A stretch of DNA of 64,000 nucleotides from Morococcus cerebrosus (GTDB lineage: Bacteria; Pseudomonadota; Gammaproteobacteria; Burkholderiales; Neisseriaceae), in NCBI RefSeq assembly GCF_022749515.1, contig NZ_CP094242.1, positions 1,674,001-1,738,000 of the forward strand, in the 5' to 3' direction. This document shows, in pieces, positions 1 to 8,975 of this stretch. The position numbers and the translations under genes are program-made. Within the stretch, counting starts at the first letter, position 1; every line of letters begins with the position of its first letter. The notes beneath the pieces were generated by a model, which made no database searches, was not told where the DNA came from, and saw nothing but the letters and a program-made list of their open reading frames with translations.

Positions 1-436
1 CGGCAAAGCCGTTGGGCAGTTTGGACACTTTGTCGCCGTGGCTCATCCATACGTCCAGCGTATTCGGCGCGTCGTCGTAAATATCGCGTGTCAGTTCGCT
101 ATCGATGGTTTTGACTTGCGCGTAACCGAATTCGCGCTGGTTGCCGGGCTGTACTTCGCCTCCCAAGTGGTGCGCCATAAACTGCATTCCGTAGCAGATG
201 CCCAAAACCGGAATGCCCAAATCGAAGATGCCGGTATCGGCTTGATAATCGGATTCGTAAACGGAATTAGGGCCGCCGGAGAGGATGATGCCTTTCGGAT
301 TGAAGGCTTTGATTTCGTCCAAAGGCATATCGAAAGAATGCAGCTCGCAGTAGACATGAGCTTCGCGCACGCGGCGGGCGATAAGCTGGGTAACTTGCGA
401 ACCGAAGTCGAGGATGAGGATTTTGTCTTGGGTCAT
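1..436 (-). CDS. guaA: GMP synthase (glutamine-hydrolysing), N-terminal part
   Basis: Only the first 145 codons lie in the window; the gene runs off the left edge. The protein starts [20 protein letters not shown], the typical opening of the GuaA class I glutamine amidotransferase domain, and contains the nucleophile-elbow motif GICYG with the catalytic Cys. GuaA converts XMP to GMP in the cytoplasm using ammonia from glutamine. The ATP-pyrophosphatase half is not visible. The ATG at 436 is the start that matches the family N-terminus. It is followed on the minus strand by nothing else in the window. Confidence 0.96.
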   Translation of the reverse strand, partial: MTQDKILILDFGSQVTQLIARRVREAHVYCELHSFDMPLDEIKAFNPKGIILSGGPNSVYESDYQADTGIFDLGIPVLGICYGMQFMAHHLGGEVQPGNQREFGYAQVKTIDSELTRDIYDDAPNTLDVWMSHGDKVSKLPNGFA

Positions 437-503
437 GGCGGAAACTTTGCAGAGTGATAGGGAACGGTCTGACTGTTTCAAAACGGGATTCCGATAACAA
501 AAC

Positions 504-546
504 AGGTCGTCTGAAAACGGCGGATTATACCATTTTCAGACGACCT
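504..546 (-). terminator. DUS inverted-pair terminator
   Basis: Two opposed copies of GGTCGTCTGAAA form a stem just after the stop of the minus-strand membrane protein gene at 563. It combines an uptake sequence with a probable rho-independent stem. Confidence 0.7.
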
Positions 547-562
547 TTGCAGAGAGAGGGGC

Positions 563-901
563 TTAGTTATCCTGCTGTTTATGCTGCTTATAAGGCACCA
601 TATCGCTGCGCGAAAGCAGCAGCAGGCAGCCCAGTACCATCATTCCCAAAGCAACCAGCGGCGAATAACCGAGCCAGTATTGATTGTGCAGATATACCGC
701 CGCGCCGATATACACCAGCAGCGGGCCTGAAACAATAGACTGCTTGTTGACACCGTCCATCACCAAAACCGCAATCCCCGCCAGCACCATACCGGCGGAC
801 ACGATGGTCGAAGTTGCGGGCAGGATGTCCGTCGTTTTCAAAAACCAAACGGCACCGAAGATAATCAAAAACAGCGGCAGGAAAAGCGAAGAGCGGGACA
901 T
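563..901 (-). CDS. Small multi-pass inner-membrane protein, unknown function
   Basis: A 112-residue, strongly hydrophobic protein starting MSRSSLFLPLFLIIFGAVWF. About four membrane segments are visible (near residues 6-20, 30-48, 58-74 and 80-98), with a short polar, Lys/Gln-rich tail. The pattern of small hydrophobic hairpins resembles the LiaF/DUF5668-type transmembrane region, but I cannot assign a function. It has its own DUS hairpin downstream and another upstream, so it is probably a single-gene transcription unit. Start chosen at the first ATG of the open frame. Confidence 0.75.
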   Translation of the reverse strand: MSRSSLFLPLFLIIFGAVWFLKTTDILPATSTIVSAGMVLAGIAVLVMDGVNKQSIVSGPLLVYIGAAVYLHNQYWLGYSPLVALGMMVLGCLLLLSRSDMVPYKQHKQQDN

Positions 902-918
902 GGCGTTACTCCGTAAAA

Positions 919-962
919 TTTCAGACGACCCTGATTATTGGGTCGCAGGGGTCGTCTGAAAA
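919..962. terminator. DUS inverted-pair hairpin
   Basis: TTTCAGACGACCC and GGGTCGTCTGAAA are opposed, separated by about 18 bases. It lies between the membrane-protein start and the Correia element and probably ends leftward transcription from smpB. Confidence 0.6.
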
Positions 963-1025
963 GCCTGAAGAAAGCAATCTTGGGTATGTTTTTGCAAACA
1001 TAGGGCTTGATGTGTAAACGGCGGG

Positions 1026-1181
1026 TATAGTGGATTAACTTTAAACCAGTACGGCGTTGCCTTGCCTTAGCTCAAAGAGAACGATTCTCTAAGGTGCTGA
1101 AGCACCAAGTGAATCGGCTCCGTACTATCTGTACTGTCTGCGGCTTCGTCGCCTTGTCCTGATTTTTGTTAATCCACTATA
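1026..1181. repeat. Correia element (CREE), full-length 156 bp
   Basis: The ends TATAGTGGATTAA and TTAATCCACTATA are inverted repeats. The interior has the typical core (GTACTATCTGTACTGTCTGCGG) plus the roughly 50-bp block found only in long Correia elements, which in pathogenic Neisseria carries an IHF site. It is the only full-length copy in this window and lies just after the 3' end of smpB. Confidence 0.92.
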
Positions 1182-1233
1182 CATGTTTGCGGCAACATCG
1201 GCGCCCTGCGTTCCATTCAAGCTGCTATCAGCC

Positions 1234-1680
1234 TCAGCGCACATTTTTCATCAAACGTTGTTTTTCGCGTTTCCAGTCCGCTTCTTTCAGGCTTTGGCGT
1301 TTGTCGTGTTGTTTTTTACCCTTCGCCAAACCGATTTCCATTTTGATTTTGCCTCGTGTGAAGTGCAGGTTCAACGGGACGATGGTGTAACCCGCACGCT
1401 CGGTTTTACCGATGAGCTTGTTGATTTCGGATTGCTTGAGCAAAAGCTTGCGCGGACGGACGGGGTCGGGTTTGACATGCGTCGAGGCAGTCGGCAGCGC
1501 GGTAATATGGCAGCCGACCAGATAAAAAGCGTCTTTTTTCCAGTAGATATAGCTTTCTTTCAACTGCACCCGCCCGGCGCGGATGGCTTTGACTTCCCAA
1601 CCTTCCAATACCAGGCCGGCTTCAAGCTGATCTTCGATAAAGAAGTCGTGAAAGGCTTTTTTATTATTGGCAATACTCAT
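1234..1680 (-). CDS. smpB: SsrA (tmRNA)-binding protein SmpB
   Basis: A 148-residue protein of the usual SmpB length. It opens with [21 protein letters not shown] and contains the GWEVKAIR and GRVQLKESY(I/V) motifs of the oligonucleotide-binding beta-barrel. The basic C-terminal tail ([19 protein letters not shown]) inserts into the ribosome in homologues. SmpB brings tmRNA and SsrA tagging to stalled ribosomes. The gene is bracketed by Correia elements on both sides, one about 145 bases upstream of the start and one just past the stop, so its transcript may carry Correia sequence. Confidence 0.97.
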   Translation of the reverse strand: MSIANNKKAFHDFFIEDQLEAGLVLEGWEVKAIRAGRVQLKESYIYWKKDAFYLVGCHITALPTASTHVKPDPVRPRKLLLKQSEINKLIGKTERAGYTIVPLNLHFTRGKIKMEIGLAKGKKQHDKRQSLKEADWKREKQRLMKNVR

Positions 1681-1823
1681 AATTCTATTCTTGTCTTCTG
1701 TCTTTTCAGACCGGGTATTTTAACAGGATGCGGGGGTAGTGCGAACTGCTTCTCAAACCGACTGTATTTTCCACCCTCTTCCGCTTTTCAATCTTTAAAC
1801 GTATGCCGCTCTATACGGCAAAT

Positions 1824-1930
1824 TATAGTGGATTAACTTTAAACCAGTACGGCGTTGCCTCGCCTTGCCGTACTATCTGTACTGTCTGCGACTTCGTCGC
1901 CTTGTCCTGATTTAAAGTTAATCCACTATA
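1824..1930. repeat. Correia element (CREE), short 107-bp form
   Basis: Inverted ends TATAGTGGATTAACTTTAAA / TTTAAAGTTAATCCACTATA surround the conserved core. The internal IHF block is absent. It lies upstream of smpB. Confidence 0.92.
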
Positions 1931-2109
1931 AAATCAGAAACACCAGACTACCCTAGCCTCACATTCGTATAGTATGGCAAAGTGAAATAGAAAATCCCCA
2001 ACCTATCGCCCTTCCCCTCTCTTCCTAAAAAGCAAAAGAATAGGCTGGAATTTTGCTTCATACTGATTTGAGTAAGAGGCATATCAAATGCACCACACGC
2101 TCCTCGATG

Positions 2110-2149
2110 AAGGTCGTCTGAAACTGGGAATAGGTTTTCAGACGACCTT
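2110..2149 (-). terminator. DUS inverted-pair terminator after radA
   Basis: AAGGTCGTCTGAAA and its inverse are separated by about 11 bases, 16 bases past the radA stop codon. Confidence 0.75.
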
Positions 2150-2164
2150 TCCGATTGCTGTCTG

Positions 2165-3544
2165 TCAATTTTCCGCATCGCGGCAGATTTCGATGGCTTC
2201 CTGAAGGCTGGAAACGCCGAAGATTTTTAGATTCGGAAACTCTTTTTCGTTGCGCGGCATATTGGCTTTGGGAACGATGGCGCGTTTGAAGCCGAGTTTT
2301 TCCGCTTCTTTGAGCCGCTCTTGTCCGCGTGCGACGGGGCGGACTTCGCCGCTTAGTCCGATTTCGCCGAAGGCGACCATTTTTTCAGGCAGCGGGCGGT
2401 TGCGGAAGCTGGAGAGCATGGCGAGGATGACGGCGAGGTCGGCGGCGGGCTCGCCGATTTTGACGCCGCCAACGGCGTTGAGGAACACGTCTTGGTCAAA
2501 ACAGGCGATGCCGCCGTGGCGGTTGAGAACGGCGAGCAGCATGGCGAGGCGGTTTTGTTCGAGGCCGACGGTGAGGCGTTTGGGGGTGAAGCCGTGCGCG
2601 TCATCGACCAATGCCTGGATTTCGACCAGAAGCGGGCGGCTGCCTTCCTGCGTGACCAAAACACACGAACCTGGGGTGTCGTCGCGGTAGCTGGCGAGGA
2701 AGATGGCGGACGGGTTGGACACGCCTTTCAAACCGTTTTCTGTCATGGCAAATACGCCCAATTCGTTTGCCGCGCCGAAGCGGTTTTTGATGGCGCGGAT
2801 CATGCGGTAGTTGGAATGTTGGTCGCCCTCGAAATACAGCACGGTATCGACCATGTGTTCCAGCACGCGCGGGCCAGCAATCGCGCCGTCTTTGGTAACG
2901 TGTCCGACCAGTATCATGGCGATGCCCATCTGTTTCGCCATGCGCGTCAGTTGGGCGGCGCATTCGCGTACCTGCGATACGGAGCCGGGGGCGGAGGTGA
3001 TTTGGTCGGAATACATGGTTTGGATGGAGTCGATGACGACGACTTCGGGCTGATGCTGTTTCAAGGCCGCTTGAATCGCTTCCATGCGGATTTCGGCAAG
3101 CAGGTTTACGCCTTCGGTGGGCAGTTCCAAACGTTGCGCGCGCAGGGCGACTTGTTGGGCGGATTCTTCGCCGGAAACGTACAGCACTTTGCGGCTTTGC
3201 GCCATTTTGGCGATGGTTTGCAACAGCAGCGTGGATTTGCCGATGCCGGGGTCGCCGCCGAGCAGGATGACCGCGCCATCGACCAAACCGCCGCCCAATA
3301 CGCGGTCGAGTTCGCCCATGCCGGTCGGATTGCGCGGCACTTCGGTGGCGGTCACGGCGGATAGGGATTGGACGGTCGAGGTATCCGCCGCCCAAGATTG
3401 GAAGCGGGCGTTTTTCGGCTCGGGTGCGGCAAGGCTTTCCTGAAGCGTGTTCCACTCGCCGCAATGCGGGCATTTGCCTTGCCATTTCGGGGAAGTGCCG
3501 CCGCATTCGGTGCATTGGTAGATGGTTTTGGGGGCTTTTGCCAT
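2165..3544 (-). CDS. radA: DNA repair protein RadA (Sms)
   Basis: 459 residues, family length. An N-terminal zinc finger has Cys11, Cys14, Cys25 and Cys28 (CTECG ... CPHCG). The RecA-like ATPase has Walker A GGDPGIGKST near residue 96 and the RadA-specific KNRFG motif, followed by a Lon-protease-like C-terminal domain. RadA is a DNA helicase that promotes branch migration in recombination and supports natural transformation in other bacteria. It is the only gene between two DUS hairpins, so it is probably monocistronic. Start ATG at 3544 gives the canonical MAKAPKTIYQC opening. Confidence 0.97.
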   Translation of the reverse strand: MAKAPKTIYQCTECGGTSPKWQGKCPHCGEWNTLQESLAAPEPKNARFQSWAADTSTVQSLSAVTATEVPRNPTGMGELDRVLGGGLVDGAVILLGGDPGIGKSTLLLQTIAKMAQSRKVLYVSGEESAQQVALRAQRLELPTEGVNLLAEIRMEAIQAALKQHQPEVVVIDSIQTMYSDQITSAPGSVSQVRECAAQLTRMAKQMGIAMILVGHVTKDGAIAGPRVLEHMVDTVLYFEGDQHSNYRMIRAIKNRFGAANELGVFAMTENGLKGVSNPSAIFLASYRDDTPGSCVLVTQEGSRPLLVEIQALVDDAHGFTPKRLTVGLEQNRLAMLLAVLNRHGGIACFDQDVFLNAVGGVKIGEPAADLAVILAMLSSFRNRPLPEKMVAFGEIGLSGEVRPVARGQERLKEAEKLGFKRAIVPKANMPRNEKEFPNLKIFGVSSLQEAIEICRDAEN

Positions 3545-3576
3545 GATGTTTTCCCTATGGGATTTTTGAAGTGTGA

Positions 3577-3618
3577 AAAGGTCGTCTGAAAACTGATATC
3601 GTTTTCAGACGACCTTTT
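3577..3618 (-). terminator. DUS inverted-pair terminator after ctpA
   Basis: AAAAGGTCGTCTGAAAAC and its inverse flank a roughly 7-base loop about 20 bases after the ctpA stop. Read leftward, the stem is followed by a short T run. Confidence 0.75.
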
Positions 3619-3638
3619 TTCAAGGATTCGGACTGGGC

Positions 3639-5141
3639 TTATTTGCTTTCGTCTTTACCGTCTTTCTTATCTTTTTTCGGAGCCGGTTTTTTCGCCGCCA
3701 AACCTAAAGACTTCTGCCATTCGGCTGGATTTTTCACCAAATCCAAGGCTTTGCGGAGCTGGTCGTCTTTGGCTGGATTAGGAATACGACGGCTGGAGAG
3801 GTCTTCGTCTTTCTCTTTGTCCTTGCCTTTTTTGGACTTGGCGTTTTCGTCGGCTTTGGCAGCTTCGTTTGAATCAGGCGTGCTGATTTCGTTGCTGCTG
3901 TTGACGTCTTCGCCGCCGAGCGGGTTGCCGATGTGTCCGGCGAGGTCGGCTTCGCGGCTTTCAAAAGCGCGGTCTTTGTCTTTGACTTCGACGTCGGGAA
4001 CGATGCCTTGCGCTTGAATCGAGCGGTCGTTCGGCGTGTAGTACAGTGCGGTGGTCAGTTTGACTGCGCTGCCGTTGGACAGCGGAATCAGGGTTTGAAC
4101 CGAGCCTTTACCGAAACTTTGCGTACCGACGACGACGGCGCGTTTATGGTCTTGCAGCGCGCCTGCAACGATTTCAGAAGCGGAGGCAGAGCCTGAGTTG
4201 ATCAACACGGTCATCGGAATGGTCTTCAACTCGGCAGGCAGATCTGCCAGCGGGTCTTTGCCGCTCACGCGGATATAGTCTTCGGGACGGGCTTTCAATA
4301 CCGAGCTTTCTTTGCCGTCGCGTCCTTTGGTGCTGACGACTTTTGCATCTGCAGGCAGGAAGGCAGCAGACACACCGACCGCGCCGTCAAGCAGACCGCC
4401 CGGGTCATCGCGCAGATCGAGGACGAGGCCTTTGAGCGGCGCGCCTTTATTTTCTTTAATCAATGCCTTGGCGGATTCATTGATGGCTGCCACGGTGCGC
4501 TCTTGGAATTGGGACACGCGGATGTAGCCATAGCCCGGTTCGAGCAGGTGATGGCGGACGCTTTTGACTTTAATGATGGCGCGGGTCAGGTTGACGACGA
4601 TGGGTTTGTCCGCATTTTTGCGCGAAAGGGTCAGGGTGATTTTGGTACCCGGTTTGCCGCGCATTTTTTTCACGGCTTCACTGGTGGTCAGACCACGTGT
4701 GGAAACGTTGTCGATTTTGACGATGAAGTCGCCGCTTTTCACGCCTGCGCGCTCGGCGGGCGTATCCTCAATCGGGGCAACGACTTTGATAAATCCGTCT
4801 TCCTGCCCGATTTCCATACCCAAGCCGCCGAATTCGCCGCTGGTAGATTCTTTCATATCGGCAAAGCCTTTTTTATCCAAATACTCGGAATGCGGGTCGA
4901 GGTCGGATACCATGCCTTTCATCGCGCCTTCAAAGAGGTCGGCGTCGGATTTATCTTGGTAATAATTGGCTTTGATTTGCCCGTAGACTTCCGCCATGTT
5001 GCGGATGGATTGTACGGGCAGGGTTTCGTTGTCTTTTTTGTCTTTTTCGGCGGCAAAGCTTTGAACGCTCAAGCTGAGGGCGACACCGCTGAATGCGCCG
5101 AGTGTGTAGAGTGCGACTTTTTTCAAAGTGGATGTTGACAT
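3639..5141 (-). CDS. ctpA: C-terminal processing serine protease (S41, CtpA/Prc type)
   Basis: 500 residues. A signal or anchor segment at residues 8-30 is followed by the family motif DPHSEYL, a PDZ domain (GGLGMEIG ... GVKSGDFIVKI), and the S41 catalytic core with the Ser in NSGSASASEI and the general-base Lys in SFGKGSVQ. These enzymes cleave periplasmic or outer-membrane proteins at C-terminal tails. The last 100 residues are Lys/Asp-rich and low in complexity, which is usual for Neisserial homologues. It lies downstream of the EnvC-like gene on the same strand, as in many proteobacteria, though a DUS hairpin separates them here. Confidence 0.95.
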   Translation of the reverse strand: MSTSTLKKVALYTLGAFSGVALSLSVQSFAAEKDKKDNETLPVQSIRNMAEVYGQIKANYYQDKSDADLFEGAMKGMVSDLDPHSEYLDKKGFADMKESTSGEFGGLGMEIGQEDGFIKVVAPIEDTPAERAGVKSGDFIVKIDNVSTRGLTTSEAVKKMRGKPGTKITLTLSRKNADKPIVVNLTRAIIKVKSVRHHLLEPGYGYIRVSQFQERTVAAINESAKALIKENKGAPLKGLVLDLRDDPGGLLDGAVGVSAAFLPADAKVVSTKGRDGKESSVLKARPEDYIRVSGKDPLADLPAELKTIPMTVLINSGSASASEIVAGALQDHKRAVVVGTQSFGKGSVQTLIPLSNGSAVKLTTALYYTPNDRSIQAQGIVPDVEVKDKDRAFESREADLAGHIGNPLGGEDVNSSNEISTPDSNEAAKADENAKSKKGKDKEKDEDLSSRRIPNPAKDDQLRKALDLVKNPAEWQKSLGLAAKKPAPKKDKKDGKDESK

Positions 5142-5345
5142 TATGAATGGCTTTCTTTTTGTCTTATTTCATTTCAGACCGTAATGACTGTGAAACGGGG
5201 TGGGAAATATTGCTTCAGACGACCTGAATATACGTCCGCAAGACTGTATGCGATTTACGCTTGGCAAACAACAGGGTTAGCGTAAAAAATATCTGCGCGG
5301 GTGTAAAAGCTTTTGAATATAGGGCCGTCGGGTTCAGTTGTTAAA

Positions 5346-5386
5346 TTTCAGACGACCCCGTGATACGGCAAAAGGTCGTCTGAAAA
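5346..5386 (-). terminator. DUS inverted-pair hairpin between envC-like gene and ctpA
   Basis: TTTCAGACGACCCC and GGTCGTCTGAAA are opposed about 20 bases after the envC-like stop. It may partly separate transcription of the two genes. Confidence 0.65.
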
Positions 5387-5405
5387 TGTCAAACCGGTTT
5401 GCAGG

Positions 5406-7115
5406 TCAGCTTATCCAGGAGAGTGGGTTCATTGCCTGCCCGTTGTAGCGGACTTCCAAATACAGGCCTTCCATGCCCGAAGGCAGGGTTCCGCTGATGC
5501 CCAGGCGGTTGCCTGCGGCTACGGCGTAGCCTTTGGCGACTTCGATTTCGCTCAAACCTGAATAGATGCTGATATAGCCGTCGCCGTGATCGATGACGAT
5601 GACTTTGCCGAAACCTTCCAGTTCATCGGCGTAGGTAACCGTACCGCCGGCGATGCTGCTGACGATTGCCGGAGTCGTTTGGTAGAACACGCCTTTCCAA
5701 ACTTCACCGTCGCCTCGGTCTTGTCCGAAGAGTCCGGCAAGCGTGCCGCTGACCGGTTTTTTCAGACGACCCTGCATACGGCTGAAGCTGTTGGCATTGC
5801 TGATTCTGACATAGGAAGGTGCGCGGATGTTCATGTCTTCTGCGGTCAGGTTGGACATGGCGGCGCGTTCGTCGGCGGCTTTTTGCGCGGCGACGGCGCG
5901 GTCTTTGCGCGCTTTTTCAGCGGCGGCAAGACGGGCTTCGGCGGCTTTTTTACGCGCTTCGGCTTCCTGGCGGCGTTGCTCGGCTTTGTGTTTGTCCAAG
6001 TCTTTCAACAAGTTGTTCAGGCGTTGTTCGTTTTCTTTGTGGTTGATTTTTTTCTGCGCATCTTTTGCCATTTGCGCATTTTGGCGGCGGCTTTCCGCCT
6101 GTTCGGCGGTGTTGGTTACACCTTGGCGGCGCAGCGAGGACTGGACGTTGACCTGAAGTTTTTTCAGGTATGCCAGTTCGTTGTTGATTTTCTGCTCTTG
6201 TGCTGCCAGCTCTTTTTGCTGCTTCTCAAGGTCTTTGATGACTTGCTCGTTGGCGGTGTTGATATAGCGGGTGTAACGCAGGAAGCGGGTTTTCTGACCC
6301 GGCTCGGCATTTTTCAGGAACAGGGCAACGGCGTTGGGTTGGCTGTTTTTATAGTTGCCTGAAACGAAACGGGAAATTTGCGCGCGCGTATTGGAAACCT
6401 GAGTTTTCAGGTAGTTCAAATCAGCATTGAGCTTTTGAAACTTGTCCCATGCGTCGCGCTGTTGGCGGTTGATGGCGGATAAGTTGATACGGCTTTGCTG
6501 CAACTGTTTCAACGTGGTATTGACGTGAATGATGAAACCTTCGTTGCGGCTGCGCAGCGATTTTTTGCTTTCCAAATCATTGGCGGCGGCAGTTACTGCG
6601 GCTTTGAAGTCGTCTGAATCGGCGGCAGCGGTTTTCTTATCGGCTTTGTCCGCTTTTTTCTCGACGGATTTTTTATCTTGTTTTGCCACTGCTTCGTCTT
6701 TTTTAGGCAACTCGGCGGCTTCTTTTTTTGCCTTTACATTATTTTTGGCTGCGGGTTTGTCTGCTGCTTTGTCCTTGCCTTTTGCAGACTCGTTTTTTGC
6801 GTGAGCAGCTTTGCCTGCCTTCTCTTCCGCCTTGGCTTCGCCTTTTTTGGTTTTGTCGGCTTTATCTTGTTTTTTGGTTTCTTTGTCGTTTCTGCGTTCT
6901 TTAGTACGCTCGTTTTTCGCCGCTTCGGTAGTTTCCTTTTTCGCGGCAGGTTTCGCTTTGTCTTTGGCAGCTTCTTTTTTAGCAGGTTCGGCGTCTTTTT
7001 TGTCTTTGACGCTTTTTTTGACAGGCGCAGCCTTTTCCTTGGGCGCGTCTTTGGCGGCGAAAGAAGGCGAAGCGAAACCGATGAGCAGGGCGAGTAAAAG
7101 AGGTTTGTAACGCAT
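5406..7115 (-). CDS. EnvC-like murein hydrolase activator with degenerate LytM/M23 domain
   Basis: 569 residues from the ATG at 7115, which gives a clear signal peptide (MRYKPLLLALLIGFASPSFA); an upstream in-frame start would bury it. Residues 22 to about 190 are Lys/Ala/Glu-rich and of low complexity, followed by a long coiled coil (about 190-430) and a C-terminal LytM-like domain. The M23 zinc ligands are lost: the HxH pair reads LYL in GLYLEVRYNGQ and the YxH motif reads YSG. That is the EnvC pattern, which activates amidases rather than cutting peptidoglycan. The C-terminal NPLSWI also resembles EnvC. It lies upstream of ctpA on the same strand. Confidence 0.88.
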   Translation of the reverse strand: MRYKPLLLALLIGFASPSFAAKDAPKEKAAPVKKSVKDKKDAEPAKKEAAKDKAKPAAKKETTEAAKNERTKERRNDKETKKQDKADKTKKGEAKAEEKAGKAAHAKNESAKGKDKAADKPAAKNNVKAKKEAAELPKKDEAVAKQDKKSVEKKADKADKKTAAADSDDFKAAVTAAANDLESKKSLRSRNEGFIIHVNTTLKQLQQSRINLSAINRQQRDAWDKFQKLNADLNYLKTQVSNTRAQISRFVSGNYKNSQPNAVALFLKNAEPGQKTRFLRYTRYINTANEQVIKDLEKQQKELAAQEQKINNELAYLKKLQVNVQSSLRRQGVTNTAEQAESRRQNAQMAKDAQKKINHKENEQRLNNLLKDLDKHKAEQRRQEAEARKKAAEARLAAAEKARKDRAVAAQKAADERAAMSNLTAEDMNIRAPSYVRISNANSFSRMQGRLKKPVSGTLAGLFGQDRGDGEVWKGVFYQTTPAIVSSIAGGTVTYADELEGFGKVIVIDHGDGYISIYSGLSEIEVAKGYAVAAGNRLGISGTLPSGMEGLYLEVRYNGQAMNPLSWIS

Positions 7116-7312
7116 GATTGGGTTCTGGATCGTTAAAGTAAAGGCAATAGGCGGAATTATATAGTCAGCGGGGTCGTCTGAAAATAACATCTGCCCATAT
7201 TTGTCTAGACAATGCTTTTCTCTGCGCTTGCAATCTGAACAAGCGGTCTTATATAGTAGGAGCTGCGGTGTCAGCTTCTTTATTTCCAACCCTCAAAGGT
7301 TTCTTAATTTAC

Positions 7313-7864
7313 ATGAATAAAATTATTCTGCCTGCGCTTTGCGCCCTGCTTCTTGCTTCCTGCGGTAACGATACCGACAAAATCGGACGTGCCAGCACAG
7401 TTTTTCATATGCTGGGGAAAAATGACCGTATTGAAGTCGAGGGGTTTGATGATCCTGATGTGCAAGGGGTTGCCTGTTATATTTCTTATGCGAAAAAAGG
7501 CGGTTTGAAAGAGACGGTGAATTTGGAGGAAGATGCGAGCGATGCTTCCGTGTCGTGTGTGCAGACGGCGGAGGTCATCCGTTACAACGAGCAAGCCGTT
7601 GTTAAGCCACGGGAGGTGTTTAAACGCAGCGCGAGCTTGGCGTTCAAGAGCCAGCAGATTATCCGTTATTACGATCCTAAACGTAAGGCGTTTGCGTATT
7701 TGGTTTACAGCGACAAAATCGTTCAGGGTTCGCCGAAGAACTCTTTGAGCGCGGTGTCGTGCTTTGGCGGTGCTAAAGCGGATGCGCAGCAAGTTGCCGG
7801 CGGTATGGAAGGCAAACAGATTTACGGTGCGTGCGTCGTGGATGCGCCTGTGCCGAACAAGTAA
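7313..7864 (+). CDS. creA: CreA-family lipoprotein
   Basis: 183 residues. Start set at 7313 because it gives a lipoprotein signal with lipobox LLASC, with the Cys about residue 17. The CreA family core is clear: VEGFDDPDVQGVACYIS, DASVSCVQ and YLVYSDKIVQGSPKNSLSAV. E. coli CreA is a periplasmic protein of unknown role. The C-terminus is about 30 residues longer than the E. coli protein, with two added Cys. The next gene starts 3 bases after the stop, so creA, the algH-like gene and ruvX look like one operon. Confidence 0.88.
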   Translation: MNKIILPALCALLLASCGNDTDKIGRASTVFHMLGKNDRIEVEGFDDPDVQGVACYISYAKKGGLKETVNLEEDASDASVSCVQTAEVIRYNEQAVVKPREVFKRSASLAFKSQQIIRYYDPKRKAFAYLVYSDKIVQGSPKNSLSAVSCFGGAKADAQQVAGGMEGKQIYGACVVDAPVPNK

Positions 7865-7867
7865 AAG

Positions 7868-8425
7868 ATGAGCGATATGAACCTAACCGACCATTTCCTG
7901 ATTGCTATGCCCGATATGGACGACCCGTTTTTCGAAAATTCGGTGATTTATGTGTGCGAACACAACGAAGAGGGCGCGTTGGGCATCATCATCAACAAAC
8001 CGTCGCCGATTACGATGGACATGATTTTTGCGGCAACCGACCGCAATATCCCTTTGCGGATGCAGCACGAACACGTCATGATGGGCGGGCCGGTACAGAT
8101 TGACCGCGGCTATGTCGTGCATACGCCCGTGGGCAACTGGCAAAACAGTATGATTGTTTCAGACGACATTGCGCTGACGTCTTCGCGCGATGTGATTGAA
8201 AACTTATCACGTCAGGGCGCGGTGGACAAGATTTTAATCAGCATAGGCTATTCGAGCTGGAGCAAAGGGCAGCTTGAACGCGAGCTGGCGGACAATGTCT
8301 GGCTGACGGTGAAGGCGGACGAGCATATTTTGTTCGATATGCCTTACGAACACCGCTACGCCGCTGCATTTGCCAAGCTGGGTATTCAACCCGATGCGCT
8401 TGTTTGTGGAGCCGGTCATGCATAA
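7868..8425 (+). CDS. YqgE/AlgH family protein (UPF0301)
   Basis: 185 residues, family length. The opening [20 protein letters not shown] and the [10 protein letters not shown] motif mark the YqgE/AlgH family (DUF179), which has no firmly established biochemical role. The start at 7868 is 3 bases after creA; an internal ATG at 7877 (MNLTDHFL) is an alternative. The stop overlaps the ruvX start by 8 bases. A yqgE-yqgF(ruvX) pair is conserved across many proteobacteria, which supports co-expression. Confidence 0.93.
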   Translation: MSDMNLTDHFLIAMPDMDDPFFENSVIYVCEHNEEGALGIIINKPSPITMDMIFAATDRNIPLRMQHEHVMMGGPVQIDRGYVVHTPVGNWQNSMIVSDDIALTSSRDVIENLSRQGAVDKILISIGYSSWSKGQLERELADNVWLTVKADEHILFDMPYEHRYAAAFAKLGIQPDALVCGAGHA

Positions 8426-8885
8426 AGCGCCGGCGGGGACGGTTTTGGCGTTTGATTTCGGCGAGGCGCGTATCGGCGTGGCTCAGGGCGATGCGGAACT
8501 TGGCTTGTCGCATCCTTTGGCGACTGTGACCGGCAACAGCAACGACGAGAAATTCAACGCCATCGCCAAGCTGATACGGGAATGGCAGCCCAAGCATCTG
8601 GTCGTCGGACTGCCGACCCACGCCGACGGCACGGAACACGAGTTGACCCGCCTCAGCCGCAAATTCGGCCGCCGCCTGCACGGGCGTTTTAACCTGCCCA
8701 TATATTGGGTAGACGAACGGATGTCTTCACTATACGCCGAAAGCCTGCTTGCCGAGGCGCAGGTATTCGGGCGCAAACAGAAGGCGGTGCTCGACCAAGT
8801 GGCGGCGCAAGCGATTTTGCAGGGCTTTTTCGACGGCGGCGCGTCGGAATATTTCAACGGCAGGGAAGAAGGTTCGGAAGAATAA
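8418..8885 (+). CDS. ruvX: Putative pre-16S rRNA nuclease / YqgF-RuvX resolvase
   Basis: 155 residues from the ATG at 8418, inside the end of the preceding gene; the frame is open further upstream but the GGAGCC ribosome site and family length favour this start. The RNase H-like fold motifs are present: [12 protein letters not shown] near the N-terminus, [13 protein letters not shown] in the middle and WVDERMSS. The family is implicated in final 16S rRNA 5' processing in E. coli; a Holliday-junction role was also proposed. Last gene of the creA operon. Confidence 0.94.
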   Translation: MHKAPAGTVLAFDFGEARIGVAQGDAELGLSHPLATVTGNSNDEKFNAIAKLIREWQPKHLVVGLPTHADGTEHELTRLSRKFGRRLHGRFNLPIYWVDERMSSLYAESLLAEAQVFGRKQKAVLDQVAAQAILQGFFDGGASEYFNGREEGSEE

Positions 8886-8904
8886 TCCGTTTGGGAAAGT
8901 TTGA

Positions 8905-8972
8905 AAAAAGGTCGTCTGAAAGTGGAGTTGGCGGGATTGGAATCCGGCAACAGGCTTTCAGACGACCTTTTT
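8905..8972. terminator. DUS inverted-pair bidirectional terminator
   Basis: AAAAAGGTCGTCTGAAAG and CTTTCAGACGACCTTTTT lie between convergent ruvX and the outer-membrane candidate. A and T runs on both sides suit termination in both directions. Confidence 0.75.
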
Positions 8973-8975
8973 GCA

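Noticed and set aside
1948..2178. 76-residue minus-strand frame downstream of radA
   Set aside because: Contains the DUS hairpin and overlaps the radA end; no start signal or family features.
7116..7289. N-terminal extension of the EnvC-like protein
   Set aside because: The extension would precede a clear signal peptide and crosses the promoter shared with creA.
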